From: Ruminococcus sp. AF31-8BH
GTDB lineage: Bacteria > Bacillota > Clostridia > Lachnospirales > Lachnospiraceae
Direction of reading: 5' to 3'
Length of the DNA stretch: 64,000 bases
NCBI RefSeq assembly: GCF_003460605.1
Contig: NZ_QTVN01000001.1
Span: 466,244-530,243 of the forward strand
Shown: positions 26,639 to 36,470 of the stretch, piece after piece
How the letters are laid out: each line of letters starts with the position of its first letter
How positions within the stretch are numbered: the stretch's first letter is position 1
Notes under the pieces: model-generated
What the model was told of the DNA's origin: nothing
What the model saw: only the letters and a program-made list of their open reading frames with translations
The model's database searches: none
Position numbers and translations under genes: made by a program

Positions 26639-28012
26639 TTATTTTCCCATACAGAATTTACTGAAGATCTCGTTCACCAGATCCTCGCCAACTTCCTCTC
26701 CTGTAATCTTTCCAAGGCTTGCGTAGGCAGCCATCAGATCAATGGAAAAGAAGTCCTCCGGCATGCCGTCCTCGATGCTTCTTCGCACCATGGAAAGGCT
26801 TTGGGCTGCCTCCTCCAGTGCCTCCTTGTGGCGGGCATTGGTAATATAAACCTCATCATTAAAAGAAATCTTTCCGCTGAAAAACATGGACTTAATCGTC
26901 TCAGCAAGCTGGGTGATTCCAGTCTCTTCTTTGGCAGAAATGGGAATCACTGGATGAGAAGTTCTCTCTTCCAGCGCCTCCATGCTTACTGCAGACGCAA
27001 GGTCTGTTTTGTTATAAAGCACAATGGCTTTTCTGCCTTTCAGCATCTCTATGATCTCTTCATCATTTTCGTCAAGAAGTGTGGAACTGTCAACCACGTA
27101 CAAGATCAGGTCCGCATCTTTTGCCGCCTCACGGGCACGGGATACGCCGATTTTCTCCACTACATCCTGGGTTTCACGGATTCCCGCAGTATCCACAATT
27201 TTCAGCGTGATTCCATGAAGAGTGATGTACTCTTCCAGAATGTCTCTTGTGGTTCCCTCAATATCCGTTACAATGGCCTTATTTTCCCCAACCAGAAGGT
27301 TCAGAAGGGAAGACTTGCCGGCATTTGGCTTTCCTACGATAACAGTCTCAATTCCCTCTCGGATGATCTTTCCGTCTGAGGAAGTTTTCAACAGGCCGTC
27401 GATGGATCTCTGTTCTTTTTCCACAATTCCGAGAAGCTTCTGTGGATATCCATCAAGGCTGATGTGCTCCGGGTCATCAAGTGCTGACTCAATAAAAGCA
27501 ATTTCATAAATCAGATCATTCCGGATCTCCTTGATTGTCTTCTGGACAGAGCCTTTCAGCTGGCTCATGGAACTTCTCAGGGCATATTCATTCTTCGCCT
27601 GGATCACATCCATAACAGCCTCTGCCTGGGAAAGGTCCAGTCTGCCGTTGAGGAATGCCCTCTTGGTAAACTCTCCCGGGCCGGCTATTTTAGCACCGTT
27701 TTTCAGGACGGTCTCCAGCACACGGTTCATGGCATAGACACCGCCATGACAGTCAATTTCTACGGTATCTTCTCCTGTGAATGTTTTGGGCGCGCGCATA
27801 ACCATAACCAGAACTTCATCTACCGCTTCTTCCCCATCATAAATATAGCCATAGTGAATGGTATGGGTGGGTACTTCTTTGATCTTCTTTTTCCCGCCCT
27901 TGGAACGGTAAATGCGGGATATAACGTCCATGGCTTCCGGGCCGCTGATTCGGATGATTCCGATTCCCGAAGCACTCACAGCAGTAGATATCGCTGCAAT
28001 TGTTGTATTCAT
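26639..28012 (-). CDS. mnmE: tRNA modification GTPase MnmE (TrmE)
   Basis: A 457-residue K+-dependent GTPase, partner of MnmG. It has an N-terminal tetrahydrofolate-binding domain ([24 protein letters not shown]), a helical domain, a G domain (G1 [10 protein letters not shown]3 DTAGIRET, G4 NKTD) and a C-terminal FCMGK, where the usual motif is CIGK with the essential cysteine. ATG 28012 behind GGAGG is the start; a longer frame to 28135 is upstream noise. Confidence 0.96.
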   Translation of the reverse strand: MNTTIAAISTAVSASGIGIIRISGPEAMDVISRIYRSKGGKKKIKEVPTHTIHYGYIYDGEEAVDEVLVMVMRAPKTFTGEDTVEIDCHGGVYAMNRVLETVLKNGAKIAGPGEFTKRAFLNGRLDLSQAEAVMDVIQAKNEYALRSSMSQLKGSVQKTIKEIRNDLIYEIAFIESALDDPEHISLDGYPQKLLGIVEKEQRSIDGLLKTSSDGKIIREGIETVIVGKPNAGKSSLLNLLVGENKAIVTDIEGTTRDILEEYITLHGITLKIVDTAGIRETQDVVEKIGVSRAREAAKDADLILYVVDSSTLLDENDEEIIEMLKGRKAIVLYNKTDLASAVSMEALEERTSHPVIPISAKEETGITQLAETIKSMFFSGKISFNDEVYITNARHKEALEEAAQSLSMVRRSIEDGMPEDFFSIDLMAAYASLGKITGEEVGEDLVNEIFSKFCMGK

Positions 28013-28135
28013 GTGATTTCCTCCATGTTTGATTGCTTCTCTTATTATACAAAAAAAATTATCCCAGGGAAAGACATGAAAACAAAAGCCTAATGCTTCC
28101 GTTCTTCCATCTTTCACCTGGAATAACTTAATCAT

Positions 28136-29104
28136 TTACCATCTTTTTAATTTTACTACAACGTGGCGGTATGGCTCTTCGCCCTCGCTGACAGTCTCCA
28201 CATACTTGTTGCCCTGAAGTGCTGAGTGAATGATTCTTCTCTCATATGGGTTCATTGGCTCAAGTACAACTGGCTTTCTTGTCTTCTTAACCTTGTAGGC
28301 AATTCCTCTTGCAAGATTCTCCAGAGTCTCCTTGCGGCGTCTGCGGTAATCTTCTGTATCAAGCTTCACCCTGATATAATTGGTCTTGCCCTTGTTTACA
28401 ACAAGGCTTGTAAGGTACTGCAGGGAGTCAAGGGTCTGTCCTCTCTTACCGATCAGGATTCCCATATCCTCTCCTTCAAATGCAACCTCAAGGCATCCGT
28501 CATTTGTGTTGTATTTGGAAGTGATCTCCACTTCGCCAAGATTCATGGATGCAAATACATCGCGAAGGAATGCAATTGCTCTGTCCTCAATGTCTTTAAT
28601 CTCAGCCGGATCGGTGATGATCTCAACAGGCTTGGACTGCTTTGGCTTCTCTTCTCTTGGCATTTTTTCTTTTACAGGTTTTTCTTTTGCCGGACGTTCT
28701 TTAAAATTTTTCTCTTTTGCAGGGCGCGGCTGTTTTTCCTTTGTATCTTTAAAAGGTTTTGGCTCTTTCGGCTCTTTTACAGGAGCTTTTTCTTTCACCA
28801 TCTCACTCTTTTGAGCCGGCTTCTCAGCTTTTGCAAAAGCCTTAGGTGGCTTTTTATTGTGCTCTTCTTTAATCGCATCAACCTTAACAGTATCTACGAT
28901 TTCCTGTATTTCATCCTCTTCAGAAACAGTATTGATCTTGCGTGCTTTGATAATTGCCGGTTTGCTTCCGATACCAAAAAATCCGGAACTACCTTCAGAA
29001 ACCACTTCAATATCCAGCTGATCACTGGACACACCTAATTCGATACACGCCTTGGTGATTGCTTCATTCTTCGTTTTTGCTGAAAACTGGATAAACTCCT
29101 CCAT
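28136..29104 (-). CDS. khpB: RNA-binding protein KhpB / Jag (SpoIIIJ-associated)
   Basis: A 322-residue RNA-binding protein. The Jag_N domain (residues 1-50, FSAKTKNEAITKACIELG then SGFFGIGSKPAII) is followed by a long Lys/Pro/Glu-rich linker (about 80-155, repeated PAKE/PVKE units), a KH domain (GILIGKRGQTLDSLQYL) and an R3H domain (ENLARGIAYKVKKTRKPVVLEPMNPYERRIIHSAL). In relatives it acts with KhpA as an RNA chaperone affecting cell elongation. GGAGGG precedes ATG 29104. It lies directly after yidC as usual. Confidence 0.95.
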   Translation of the reverse strand: MEEFIQFSAKTKNEAITKACIELGVSSDQLDIEVVSEGSSGFFGIGSKPAIIKARKINTVSEEDEIQEIVDTVKVDAIKEEHNKKPPKAFAKAEKPAQKSEMVKEKAPVKEPKEPKPFKDTKEKQPRPAKEKNFKERPAKEKPVKEKMPREEKPKQSKPVEIITDPAEIKDIEDRAIAFLRDVFASMNLGEVEITSKYNTNDGCLEVAFEGEDMGILIGKRGQTLDSLQYLTSLVVNKGKTNYIRVKLDTEDYRRRRKETLENLARGIAYKVKKTRKPVVLEPMNPYERRIIHSALQGNKYVETVSEGEEPYRHVVVKLKRW

Positions 29105-29129
29105 CTATGAAACCCTCCGTTCCCGACCG

Positions 29130-30419
29130 TTACTTCTTCTTGTTTCTTTCGTCAAAATCCCTGACCATATTTGCTTTTGCTGTAATACTTCCAGCCTTCG
29201 CATTTCTTGCTTTCTGGTAGGATTCCTCAACTTTTCTGGCTCTTTCTTCTGCATTTGCATTGCTGGAGCCTTTGTCAATCTTGGTATTAATATTTTTTGT
29301 AGACTGATTTGCCTGATTGGTAATCTTCTGCGGTGGAAGTCCTTCTTTGGTACGCTTCTTTTCAAGCTTCTTCATGTTTTCATTAATCAAATCATTAATG
29401 TCCATCTTATCCAACAGGCGGTTAATCACCAGCTGCTGTATGCTTCTTACAACTGCACTGGCAATCCAGTAAATACCAAGACCTACCGGGAAAGTAAAAC
29501 AGAATACAGCTGACATAAGCGGCATAACTGTATTCATAGTCTTCATGGAAGCCTGCATAGTATCATTACTGTCACCAGAAGCTGCTGCCTGCGGCATCAG
29601 TTTATAGCTTAGCACCTGAGTAGCCCATGAAAGAATAGGAATCATAATTGCAGCAATTGCCAAAGCTATGGAAGCTCCTTCAAAAGCAGCCTTAATGTAA
29701 TTCAATGGCTGGTCTGCAATGTTAAGTCCGAAAAAGTTCTGCATCTTTGAAATCTCAGCAGCTGTTGTATTGATAGTATCTGAAAATCCGCTGAATTGAT
29801 TCATAGATGCAAGATCCTTCCACTGAGAAGGAGACAATGCATAAAGGAAGTCAATCACAGAATCACTGGTAGCCTTACCATTATCCAATGCAAGCTGTAC
29901 ACGGGTCATTTTATTGTCTGTAATAAAATTCTGAATCAGATCTGTATATCCGCTTACGCCAATAATCTGATCGACAAGACCTGTAAATACAGTCTTTACG
30001 CTTCCAACATAACCCGGAATTTTGTAAATTACCTGCCATAATGCCATCAGGACAGGAAACTGAATTAACAGCTGAACACAGCTTCCGGTAGGTGAAACAC
30101 CGTATTTCTGATATACAAGCTGAGTTTCTTCCTGCATTTTCTGCATGGATGCCTGGTCTTTTTTATCTTTGTATTTCTTCTGAATCTTCTGAAGCTCTGG
30201 CTGCATAACACTGCTTAACTTAGAGAACTTTTGCTGCTTAACCTGCAACGGTGTCATAAGCAAATAGATAATAATACTAAAGATAATAATACAAAGACCC
30301 AGGTTCTGAATACCCACCAGATCCAGGACTCTGTAAATTCCATCCATGATCCAGCCCATAATTGAAGCCAGCTGACCAATAATAGGAATACTGCTCTTCG
30401 TTAATAAAATCATATCCAA
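29130..30419 (-). CDS. yidC: Membrane protein insertase YidC (SpoIIIJ)
   Basis: Inserts membrane proteins alone or with Sec, 429 residues. Five hydrophobic segments are visible, including the first (LCIIIFSIIIYLLMTPLQ) with the cytosolic coiled-coil loop PELQKIQKKYKDKKDQ, and the final VGLGIYWIASAVVRSIQQL. The extracytoplasmic insert around residues 165-230 is longer than in B. subtilis. The tail is basic and disordered. The start is TTG 30419, eight bases behind AGGAGG; an ATG two codons later is too far from it. There is no lipobox, so it is not a lipoprotein form. Confidence 0.93.
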   Translation of the reverse strand: MDMILLTKSSIPIIGQLASIMGWIMDGIYRVLDLVGIQNLGLCIIIFSIIIYLLMTPLQVKQQKFSKLSSVMQPELQKIQKKYKDKKDQASMQKMQEETQLVYQKYGVSPTGSCVQLLIQFPVLMALWQVIYKIPGYVGSVKTVFTGLVDQIIGVSGYTDLIQNFITDNKMTRVQLALDNGKATSDSVIDFLYALSPSQWKDLASMNQFSGFSDTINTTAAEISKMQNFFGLNIADQPLNYIKAAFEGASIALAIAAIMIPILSWATQVLSYKLMPQAAASGDSNDTMQASMKTMNTVMPLMSAVFCFTFPVGLGIYWIASAVVRSIQQLVINRLLDKMDINDLINENMKKLEKKRTKEGLPPQKITNQANQSTKNINTKIDKGSSNANAEERARKVEESYQKARNAKAGSITAKANMVRDFDERNKKK

Positions 30420-30565
30420 GTTTGTTTCCTCCTAGGCTTTAACTATTCAATTGTCAATGTTTTGCTGTATATAATTCCGGCTTACAATGTCATTTATTGT
30501 ACTTTTATTGTAAAAATATTATCTTATAAATCTATCATTGTAAAAAGAACACTTTACAGCACCTT

Positions 30566-30790
30566 TTATGGTACAGGGTCGTATCCACCATGTGAAAAAG
30601 GATTACAGCGCAGAATTCTCCACGCTGCAAGAAGCCCGCCCTTAAGCGCACCATATTTTTCGATTGCTTCTAAACCATACTGAGAACATGTGGGAATATA
30701 AGGACATTTTGTTCTCTTCATCGGCGATATATATTTCTGATAGAGACGAATCAATCTGATCATAATATTTTTAGGTTTCCATCTGTTCAT
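30566..30790 (-). CDS. yidD: Membrane insertion efficiency factor YidD
   Basis: A small 74-residue protein with the family signature [31 protein letters not shown] and HGGYDPVP at the end, including the conserved cysteines. It assists YidC-dependent insertion at the membrane. ATG 30790 lies behind GGGAGGG. It lies between rnpA (33-base gap) and yidC, the normal order. Confidence 0.95.
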   Translation of the reverse strand: MNRWKPKNIMIRLIRLYQKYISPMKRTKCPYIPTCSQYGLEAIEKYGALKGGLLAAWRILRCNPFSHGGYDPVP

Positions 30791-30823
30791 AATATGACCC
30801 TCCCACGGAACGATCTGCGAGTA

Positions 30824-31222
30824 CTACTGCTCTCCTGCCTGACCTGATCCGTTCTCTGATTCTTCTGAATGAACCTCAGCCTCACGGCGGATCTTCATTC
30901 TTCCTGCAAGGTGCATAAGTGCACTCTCGATCTCCTGGTAGGTCCTGTCCTTGGCATTTGGCCTTGCGACCACTACAATGTCCAGCCCCTGACGAAATGA
31001 TCTCTCATTCAGGCGATAGCTCTCTCTGATCAGTCTGGTGACTCTGTGGCGTACCACACTATTCCCTACTTTTTTGCTTACTGATATTCCCAGACGATTC
31101 TCCATGTGCCTGTCATGGTTCTCAAGCACATACATCACCAGATACCGATTTGCCTGTGATGTTCCTTTTCGGTATACTCTTTGGAATTCGTTATTTTTCT
31201 TTAAGGAGTCTGAGTATTCCAT
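30824..31222 (-). CDS. rnpA: Ribonuclease P protein component
   Basis: Protein subunit of RNase P, which trims tRNA 5' ends; 132 residues. It shows the core RNR-type motif NRLGISVSKKVGNSVVRHRVTRLIRESYR and the FQRVYRKG start region. ATG 31222 follows AAGGAG at six bases. A longer frame begins at 31288 but lacks a ribosome site. The acidic C-terminal tail (EVHSEESENGSG) is an extension. Confidence 0.95.
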   Translation of the reverse strand: MEYSDSLKKNNEFQRVYRKGTSQANRYLVMYVLENHDRHMENRLGISVSKKVGNSVVRHRVTRLIRESYRLNERSFRQGLDIVVVARPNAKDRTYQEIESALMHLAGRMKIRREAEVHSEESENGSGQAGEQ

Positions 31223-31314
31223 CTGATTCTCCTTTTGCTTATTTTCATAATGCCGCACTCGCTTTATCTTAGCTGTATAAGGCGACATATTCTGATTATT
31301 TCTTTATAGAAGAA

Positions 31315-31337
31315 AAGACCACAGAAACTGCGGTCTT
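31315..31337 (-). terminator. Attenuator-like hairpin between rpmH and rnpA
   Basis: A ten-base stem AAGACCGCAG/CTGTGGTCTT (one G-U) followed by TTCTTCT just after the rpmH stop. It could reduce read-through from the highly expressed rpmH into rnpA. Confidence 0.6.
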
Positions 31338-31344
31338 AACGGTC

Positions 31345-31479
31345 TTAAGCAGATAACTGCTTTCTTCCTTTTAATCTTCTGGCAGCTAATACTTTACGTC
31401 CGCCTTTTGTGCTCATACGAGCTCTGAAGCCATGGACTTTCGCTCTTGATCTTTTTTTCGGCTGAAATGTCATTTTCAT
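31345..31479 (-). CDS. rpmH: 50S ribosomal protein L34
   Basis: A 44-residue, strongly basic protein reading [35 protein letters not shown], then LKGRKQLSA, the full L34 sequence pattern. GGAGGTG lies upstream of ATG 31479. It is the first gene leftward from the origin. Confidence 0.97.
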   Translation of the reverse strand: MKMTFQPKKRSRAKVHGFRARMSTKGGRKVLAARRLKGRKQLSA

Positions 31480-31614
31480 AGGTAAAGCACCTCCTTTATC
31501 TATATGGAATTTAAAATTATTAACCTAATCAGAACATCATTTCAATTATATTCATAAATGCGTCCCTCGTCAAGCAAAAATTCTTGCAAAATTAAAATTT
31601 TTATATATTTTTAG

Positions 31615-32143
31615 TTATCCACTTATTTATCCACACTGTGCATAACTTGTCCTAATTTTGAGGTTTACGTAACATTATCCACATTTTGTGGATAACTTGT
31701 GGATAACCCGTGGATTTTCTGCAAAACTATCCACTTTTTAATGTTGATTTTTACGCATTTATTACAAAAAACAGCATCTTTCGAGGGGTTTCGACAGTGG
31801 ATAGAGTTATGCACATAAATTTCAATTATTGAAACCTGTAAAACCATGTTATGGTAACCAGTTTAGTTATCAACCTTGTTATCCACATTTATCCACACAC
31901 AAAATGTTGATAACTTTGCAGGTTATTCACAAGATATCCTCCTGGTTTTCCATGGGAATTTTTCATTATCCACTGTATTTTTCTTTAATTGTGGATGTAT
32001 TGTGGACAATTCTACACGATTCTTCCTTTATTTTTTCTTTTTTTCCGCGTTCTGCTACATTTTTACCCTATCTCCTCAGGTCTTCCACCTTTATGTGGAT
32101 TACTCTTCCATTTTTTCGTAAAAAATCCGGAAAATGTGCATAA
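31615..32143. other. oriC: oriC, upstream DnaA-box cluster
   Basis: Gene-free, AT-rich sequence between rpmH and dnaA. TTATCCACA-type boxes: 31615, 31627, 31675, 31879, 31889 and 31966 (plus strand; 31615 and 31966 end in T), TTATGCACA at 31807, TTATTCACA at 31923. Minus-strand boxes start at 31637, 31687, 31698, 31905 and 32135. Several are perfect and closely spaced or overlapping, as in Firmicutes origins. Divergent transcription of rpmH and dnaA supports this as the replication start. Confidence 0.93.
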
Positions 32144-32170
32144 TTTTCTTATTTATATAAGAATTTCTCA

Positions 32171-32199
32171 TTGCTAAAAAACGTGATTTATTATAATAT
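32171..32199 (+). promoter_or_regulatory. dnaA promoter
   Basis: TTGCTA (32171-32176), 17-base spacer, TAATAT (32194-32199), inside an AT-rich stretch. A palindrome TTCTTAT-TTAT-ATAAGAA at 32147-32164 and a DnaA box at 32135 lie just upstream, so autoregulation by DnaA is plausible. Confidence 0.55.
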
Positions 32200-32297
32200 A
32201 TATAAGGATATTTATGTCCTTTAATGGCTTCTGTATCGGGGAAACCGATTATTTCCCTCGATATGTTTATAAATCAGATGTGTTACGGGAGGAAAAC

Positions 32298-33662
32298 ATG
32301 AGCACAGTAATAGAAAAATGGGATGAAATCCTGGAAATTGTGAAAAAGGAGCACGATCTTTCCGATGTTCGCTTCGATACCTGGCTGAAACCCCTGAAGG
32401 TTTTCGATGTAAGTGGAAACGTGGTTACCATTATCGCATCTGATCAGGTACGTTTAAGCTATATTAATAAGAATTATAAGCTGCCTCTGCAGGTTACAAT
32501 AAGCGAAGTTACCGGAATGACGGATTGTGAAGTTAAATTTATCCTTCCAGAAGATGTTCCCACCAAGAAATCCACTTCCGAATCCACACCTGATCAGAAT
32601 AACCGTTTTAAGGACAGATGCGAAGAAGCAAATCTGAACCCGAAATATACATTCAATACCTTTATTGTGGGCAGTAACAACAAGCTGGCACAGGCAGCAG
32701 CCCTGGCCGTAGCGGAATCTCCGGGAAATACCTACAATCCGCTGTTTATCTACGGTGGAGCAGGACTGGGCAAGACCCACCTTATGCATTCCATCGCCCA
32801 CTTTATTATTGAAAATGATGATGACAGCAAGGTTCTCTATGTTACCAGCGAGGAATTTACCAATGAGCTAATCGAGACGATCCGTAACGGAAACAATACC
32901 GCTATGAGCAAATTCCGTGAGAAATACCGTAACATCGACGTCCTTCTTATTGATGATATTCAGTTTATTATAGGAAAAGAATCCACTCAGGAGGAATTTT
33001 TCCATACATTTAACAGTCTCTACAGTGCTAACAAGCAGATTATCATATCTTCCGATAAACCGCCGAAGGATATGGAGATTTTAGACGAGCGCTTCCGTTC
33101 GAGATTCGAATGGGGCCTGATCGTAGACATTACTTTACCGGATTACGAAACCCGAATGGCTATTCTTCATAAGAAGGAAGACATGGACGGCTACAACGTA
33201 AGCGAAGATGTTATCAAATATATTGCCAATAACATCAAATCCAACATTCGTGAGCTGGAAGGTGCCTTTAATAAAGTAGTTGCATATGCAAAGCTTGAGA
33301 AAAAAGAGGTAACTCTTGAGCTGGCCGAGCAGGCACTGAAGGATATCATCGCCCCCAATGAAACCAAACAGATTACCGCAGACTACATTATATCTATGGT
33401 AGCAGAGCATTATAATGTAAGCACTGCAGACCTTTGCGGAAATAAGAGAAGTTCCAAGATTGTTATGCCAAGGCAGGTTGCCATGTACCTTTGCCGCGAA
33501 ATTCTGGCGATCCCGCTGAAAAATGTAGGACAGTATCTTGGAAATCGTGACCATACAACCGTTATGCACGGTGTTGAGAAGATTGAAAAGGAGCTCCAGA
33601 CCAACGAACAGCTGCAGAGCACAATCGATACTTTAAAGAAAAAAATTAATCCACAAACTTAA
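32298..33662 (+). CDS. dnaA: Chromosomal replication initiator DnaA
   Basis: AAA+ initiator that binds the flanking DnaA boxes and opens the origin; 454 residues. Domain I spans about 1-80 and a short linker follows. Domain III has Walker A GGAGLGKTHL, Walker B LLIDDIQF and the sensor region RFRSRFEWG. Domain IV has the box-reading motif NRDHTTVMHGVEKI. ATG 32298 follows GGGAGGAAAAC; an upstream in-frame stretch from 32214 has no ribosome site. Confidence 0.98.
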   Translation: MSTVIEKWDEILEIVKKEHDLSDVRFDTWLKPLKVFDVSGNVVTIIASDQVRLSYINKNYKLPLQVTISEVTGMTDCEVKFILPEDVPTKKSTSESTPDQNNRFKDRCEEANLNPKYTFNTFIVGSNNKLAQAAALAVAESPGNTYNPLFIYGGAGLGKTHLMHSIAHFIIENDDDSKVLYVTSEEFTNELIETIRNGNNTAMSKFREKYRNIDVLLIDDIQFIIGKESTQEEFFHTFNSLYSANKQIIISSDKPPKDMEILDERFRSRFEWGLIVDITLPDYETRMAILHKKEDMDGYNVSEDVIKYIANNIKSNIRELEGAFNKVVAYAKLEKKEVTLELAEQALKDIIAPNETKQITADYIISMVAEHYNVSTADLCGNKRSSKIVMPRQVAMYLCREILAIPLKNVGQYLGNRDHTTVMHGVEKIEKELQTNEQLQSTIDTLKKKINPQT

Positions 33663-33682
33663 CACATTTTTTCCACATTTCA

Positions 33683-33938
33683 TGTGTATAAGATGTTGAT
33701 ACTATGTGTATTAATGTGAATAACTTTTGCCTTAAAAATCGCGAATGTGGTTTTACACAGGTTATTCACACCCTAATCCAATAGTTTTACACGAAGTTAT
33801 CCATATCCGAAACCCTTTTAATCACTGGGCGGAAGGGAGTTTTTCACATATTCACACCCCCTACGGCGGATACTGCGGATATCTTCTTAAATATATTTAA
33901 TAAAAAACCCATTTTCTCCAGAAAGGAAGTTATACACA
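33683..33938. other. oriC, downstream DnaA-box cluster
   Basis: The dnaA-dnaN spacer holds minus-strand boxes TGTGTATAA (33683) and TGTGAATAA (33715), and plus-strand TTATTCACA (33762), TTATCCATA (33797) and TTATACACA (33930). This second, weaker cluster makes the origin bipartite. The last box sits between the dnaN ribosome site and its ATG. An AT-rich segment at 33889-33916 could be an unwinding element. Confidence 0.8.
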
Positions 33939-33940
33939 TT

Positions 33941-35056
33941 ATGAAAATCATTTGCTCCAAAACAAACCTGTTGAAGAGCGTCAGCATTTCATTAAAAGCT
34001 GTACCCTCCAAAACAACAATGCCAATTCTGGAATGTATTCTGATTGATGCAACTGCTAACCAGATCAAGTTTACAACCAATGACATGGAACTTGGAATCG
34101 AAACAATTGTTGAAGGTTCTATAGAAGAAAAAGGTATGGTTGCTCTGAATGCAAAGATCTTTTATGAGATTATCCGCAGACTTCCAGACAACGATGTTAC
34201 CATCAAAACAGATGATAAATACACTGCAACCATCACTTGTGAGAAAGCAAAATTCAATATTCCAGGAAAATCTGGTGAAGATTTCGCATATTTACCGATG
34301 ATTGAGCGAGATGACCCCTTAACTATCTCTCAATATACATTAAAGAATATGATTTATCAGACAATATTCTCAATTGCAGTCAACGATAACAACAAATTAA
34401 TGACTGGTGAGCTGTTTGAAATTAAGAACAATTGTCTGAAAATTGTTTCCCTGGATGGACACCGTATTGCGATCCGCAAAATGCCTCTCAAGAAAGACTA
34501 TTCTGACCGCAAAGTTGTGGTTCCTGGCAAGACTCTGAACGAGATCAGCAAGATTTTATCCGGAGAAATGGATGATGTGGTAAGTATTTACTTTACAAAT
34601 AACCATATTTTATTCGAATTTGACCAGACAATGGTAGTTTCCCGTCTGATCGAGGGCGAATATTTCCGTATTGACCAGATGCTTTCCAGTGATTATGAGA
34701 CCAAGCTTTCCATAAACAAAAAGGAATTTCTGGATTGTATCGATCGTGCCACACTTCTTGTAAGAGAGGGAGACAAGAAACCAATCATTATTCATATCAC
34801 AGATAACAATATGGAGCTGAAGATTGATTCCGCTATGGGTTCCATGAATGAGGACATTGATATTGAGAAAGAGGGAAAAGATATCCTGATTGGATTTAAT
34901 CCCAAGTTCCTGATCGATGCCCTTAAGGTTATTGATGATGAAATGATCGACATTTATCTGGTAAACCCGAAGGCACCGTGCTTTATCAGAGATGAAGAGG
35001 AAACTTACACATATCTAATCTTACCAGTTAATATAAATCAGAACCAGGCAAGATAA
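33941..35056 (+). CDS. dnaN: DNA polymerase III beta sliding clamp
   Basis: A 371-residue processivity clamp, three repeated domains; opens MKIICSKTNLLKSVSISLKA. It includes the clamp pattern TNDMELGIETIV, the conserved SLDGHRIAIRK and ends YTYLILPVN near the peptide-binding groove. AAGGAAG lies 11 bases upstream of ATG 33941 with a DnaA box between. Confidence 0.98.
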   Translation: MKIICSKTNLLKSVSISLKAVPSKTTMPILECILIDATANQIKFTTNDMELGIETIVEGSIEEKGMVALNAKIFYEIIRRLPDNDVTIKTDDKYTATITCEKAKFNIPGKSGEDFAYLPMIERDDPLTISQYTLKNMIYQTIFSIAVNDNNKLMTGELFEIKNNCLKIVSLDGHRIAIRKMPLKKDYSDRKVVVPGKTLNEISKILSGEMDDVVSIYFTNNHILFEFDQTMVVSRLIEGEYFRIDQMLSSDYETKLSINKKEFLDCIDRATLLVREGDKKPIIIHITDNNMELKIDSAMGSMNEDIDIEKEGKDILIGFNPKFLIDALKVIDDEMIDIYLVNPKAPCFIRDEEETYTYLILPVNINQNQAR

Positions 35057-35112
35057 AGCTGGCTTTTGGTAAGACAGGAAAGGCTGCCGAAAGGGCAGCA
35101 GGAGGTATATTT

Positions 35113-35328
35113 TTGGAAATCAGAATCAGAGATGAATTTATCAAGCTGGGCCAGGCACTGAAACTGGCTGACCTTGTTTCCGATGGTGTTGAAGCCAAAT
35201 ATGTGATTAACGACGGGCTTGTGAAAGTAAACGGAGAAGTGGACACCAGAAGAGGCCGCAAGGTTTATGGCGGTGACGTTATTTCCTATAACGGCCAGGA
35301 TGTGAAGGTTCTGTCAGGAAACGAGTAA
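35113..35328 (+). CDS. yaaA: S4-domain RNA-binding protein YaaA
   Basis: A 71-residue single S4 domain (EIRIRDEFIKLGQALKLADLV then KVNGEVDTRRGRKV). It sits between dnaN and recF as in B. subtilis. The start is TTG 35113 with GGAGGT six bases upstream. The RNA target is unknown, though the position suggests a ribosome-linked role. It ends one base before the recF ATG. Confidence 0.9.
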   Translation: MEIRIRDEFIKLGQALKLADLVSDGVEAKYVINDGLVKVNGEVDTRRGRKVYGGDVISYNGQDVKVLSGNE

Positions 35329-35329
35329 T

Positions 35330-36421
35330 ATGGCTTATATTGAATCCATAAAATTAAGCAATTTTCGAAACTATGAGTCATTGGAGCTTTCTTTTGACAA
35401 AGGAACGAATATTTTCTACGGGGACAATGCCCAGGGAAAAACAAACATTCTGGAATCTGTCTATCTTTGCGGGACGAGCAAATCCCACAAAGGAAGCAAG
35501 GATAAAGAAATTATTCGGTTTGACCAGGAGGAATCCCATATCCGGATGATGGTAGGAAAGGATTCCATGACCTACAAGATCGACATGCACCTTCGGAAAA
35601 ATAAAGCCAAAGGTGTGGCAATCAACGGACTTCCCATCAAGAAGGCCAGGGAACTGCTGGGAGTGGTGAACCTGGTTTTCTTTTCCCCGGAGGATCTGAA
35701 CATTATCAAAAACGGACCGGGAGAGCGAAGAAGGTTTATGGATGCAGAGCTTTGCCAGCTGGATAAGCTGTATCTCACGGATCTTGCAGACTACAACCAC
35801 GTTCTGAATCAGAGAAATAAGCTTCTGAAGGACATGTACAGGCAGCCAGAACTTGGTTCCACTTTGGATGTATGGGACATGCAGCTGGTTACCTATGGAC
35901 GGAAAATTATTGAAAAAAGAAGAGAATTCGTGGAAGCGCTGAATGAGATCATCAGGGAAATTCACCGGAATCTTACTGGCGGCATTGAGAATATAGAAGT
36001 GATCTATGAGCCAAGTGTGGAGAGTGAAGAGCTGGAGCAGAGTCTCTGGCGGAACCGTGACCGGGATCTTCGGATGAAAATGACATCTTCGGGACCGCAC
36101 AGGGATGACCTGATGGTTTCGGTAAATGGAATTGATATCCGCAAGTATGGCTCACAGGGGCAGCAGAGGACGGCTGCGCTTTCCCTGAAGCTTTCGGAGA
36201 TTTATCTGGTGGAGAAGATCGTTCACGACAAACCGGTACTGCTTCTGGATGATGTGCTTTCCGAGCTGGACAGCAGCAGGCAGAATTATCTTCTTGAAAG
36301 CATACACGATATCCAGACCATGATCACATGCACTGGCCTGGATGATTTTATCAGTCATCAGTTTCAGATCAATAAAGTTTTTCATGTTGTGGCGGGACAG
36401 GTTTATTTGCCGCATAAATAA
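35330..36421 (+). CDS. recF: DNA replication and repair protein RecF
   Basis: A 363-residue SMC-like ATPase that helps load RecA at gaps. It opens MAYIESIKLSNFRNYESLEL, with Walker A YGDNAQGKTN, the signature-like region GSQGQQRTAALSLKL and Walker B PVLLLDDVLSELD. It starts one base after yaaA, so translation is coupled. Confidence 0.96.
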   Translation: MAYIESIKLSNFRNYESLELSFDKGTNIFYGDNAQGKTNILESVYLCGTSKSHKGSKDKEIIRFDQEESHIRMMVGKDSMTYKIDMHLRKNKAKGVAINGLPIKKARELLGVVNLVFFSPEDLNIIKNGPGERRRFMDAELCQLDKLYLTDLADYNHVLNQRNKLLKDMYRQPELGSTLDVWDMQLVTYGRKIIEKRREFVEALNEIIREIHRNLTGGIENIEVIYEPSVESEELEQSLWRNRDRDLRMKMTSSGPHRDDLMVSVNGIDIRKYGSQGQQRTAALSLKLSEIYLVEKIVHDKPVLLLDDVLSELDSSRQNYLLESIHDIQTMITCTGLDDFISHQFQINKVFHVVAGQVYLPHK

Positions 36422-36470
36422 GCTTGCGAAGTAGAATAGGTTATGCTAAACTTGCAGTAACTATGGAAAG

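Noticed and set aside
26639..28135. Longer MnmE start at 28135
   Set aside because: The extra 41 residues precede the conserved MNTTIAAIS start, and GGAGG lies just before ATG 28012.
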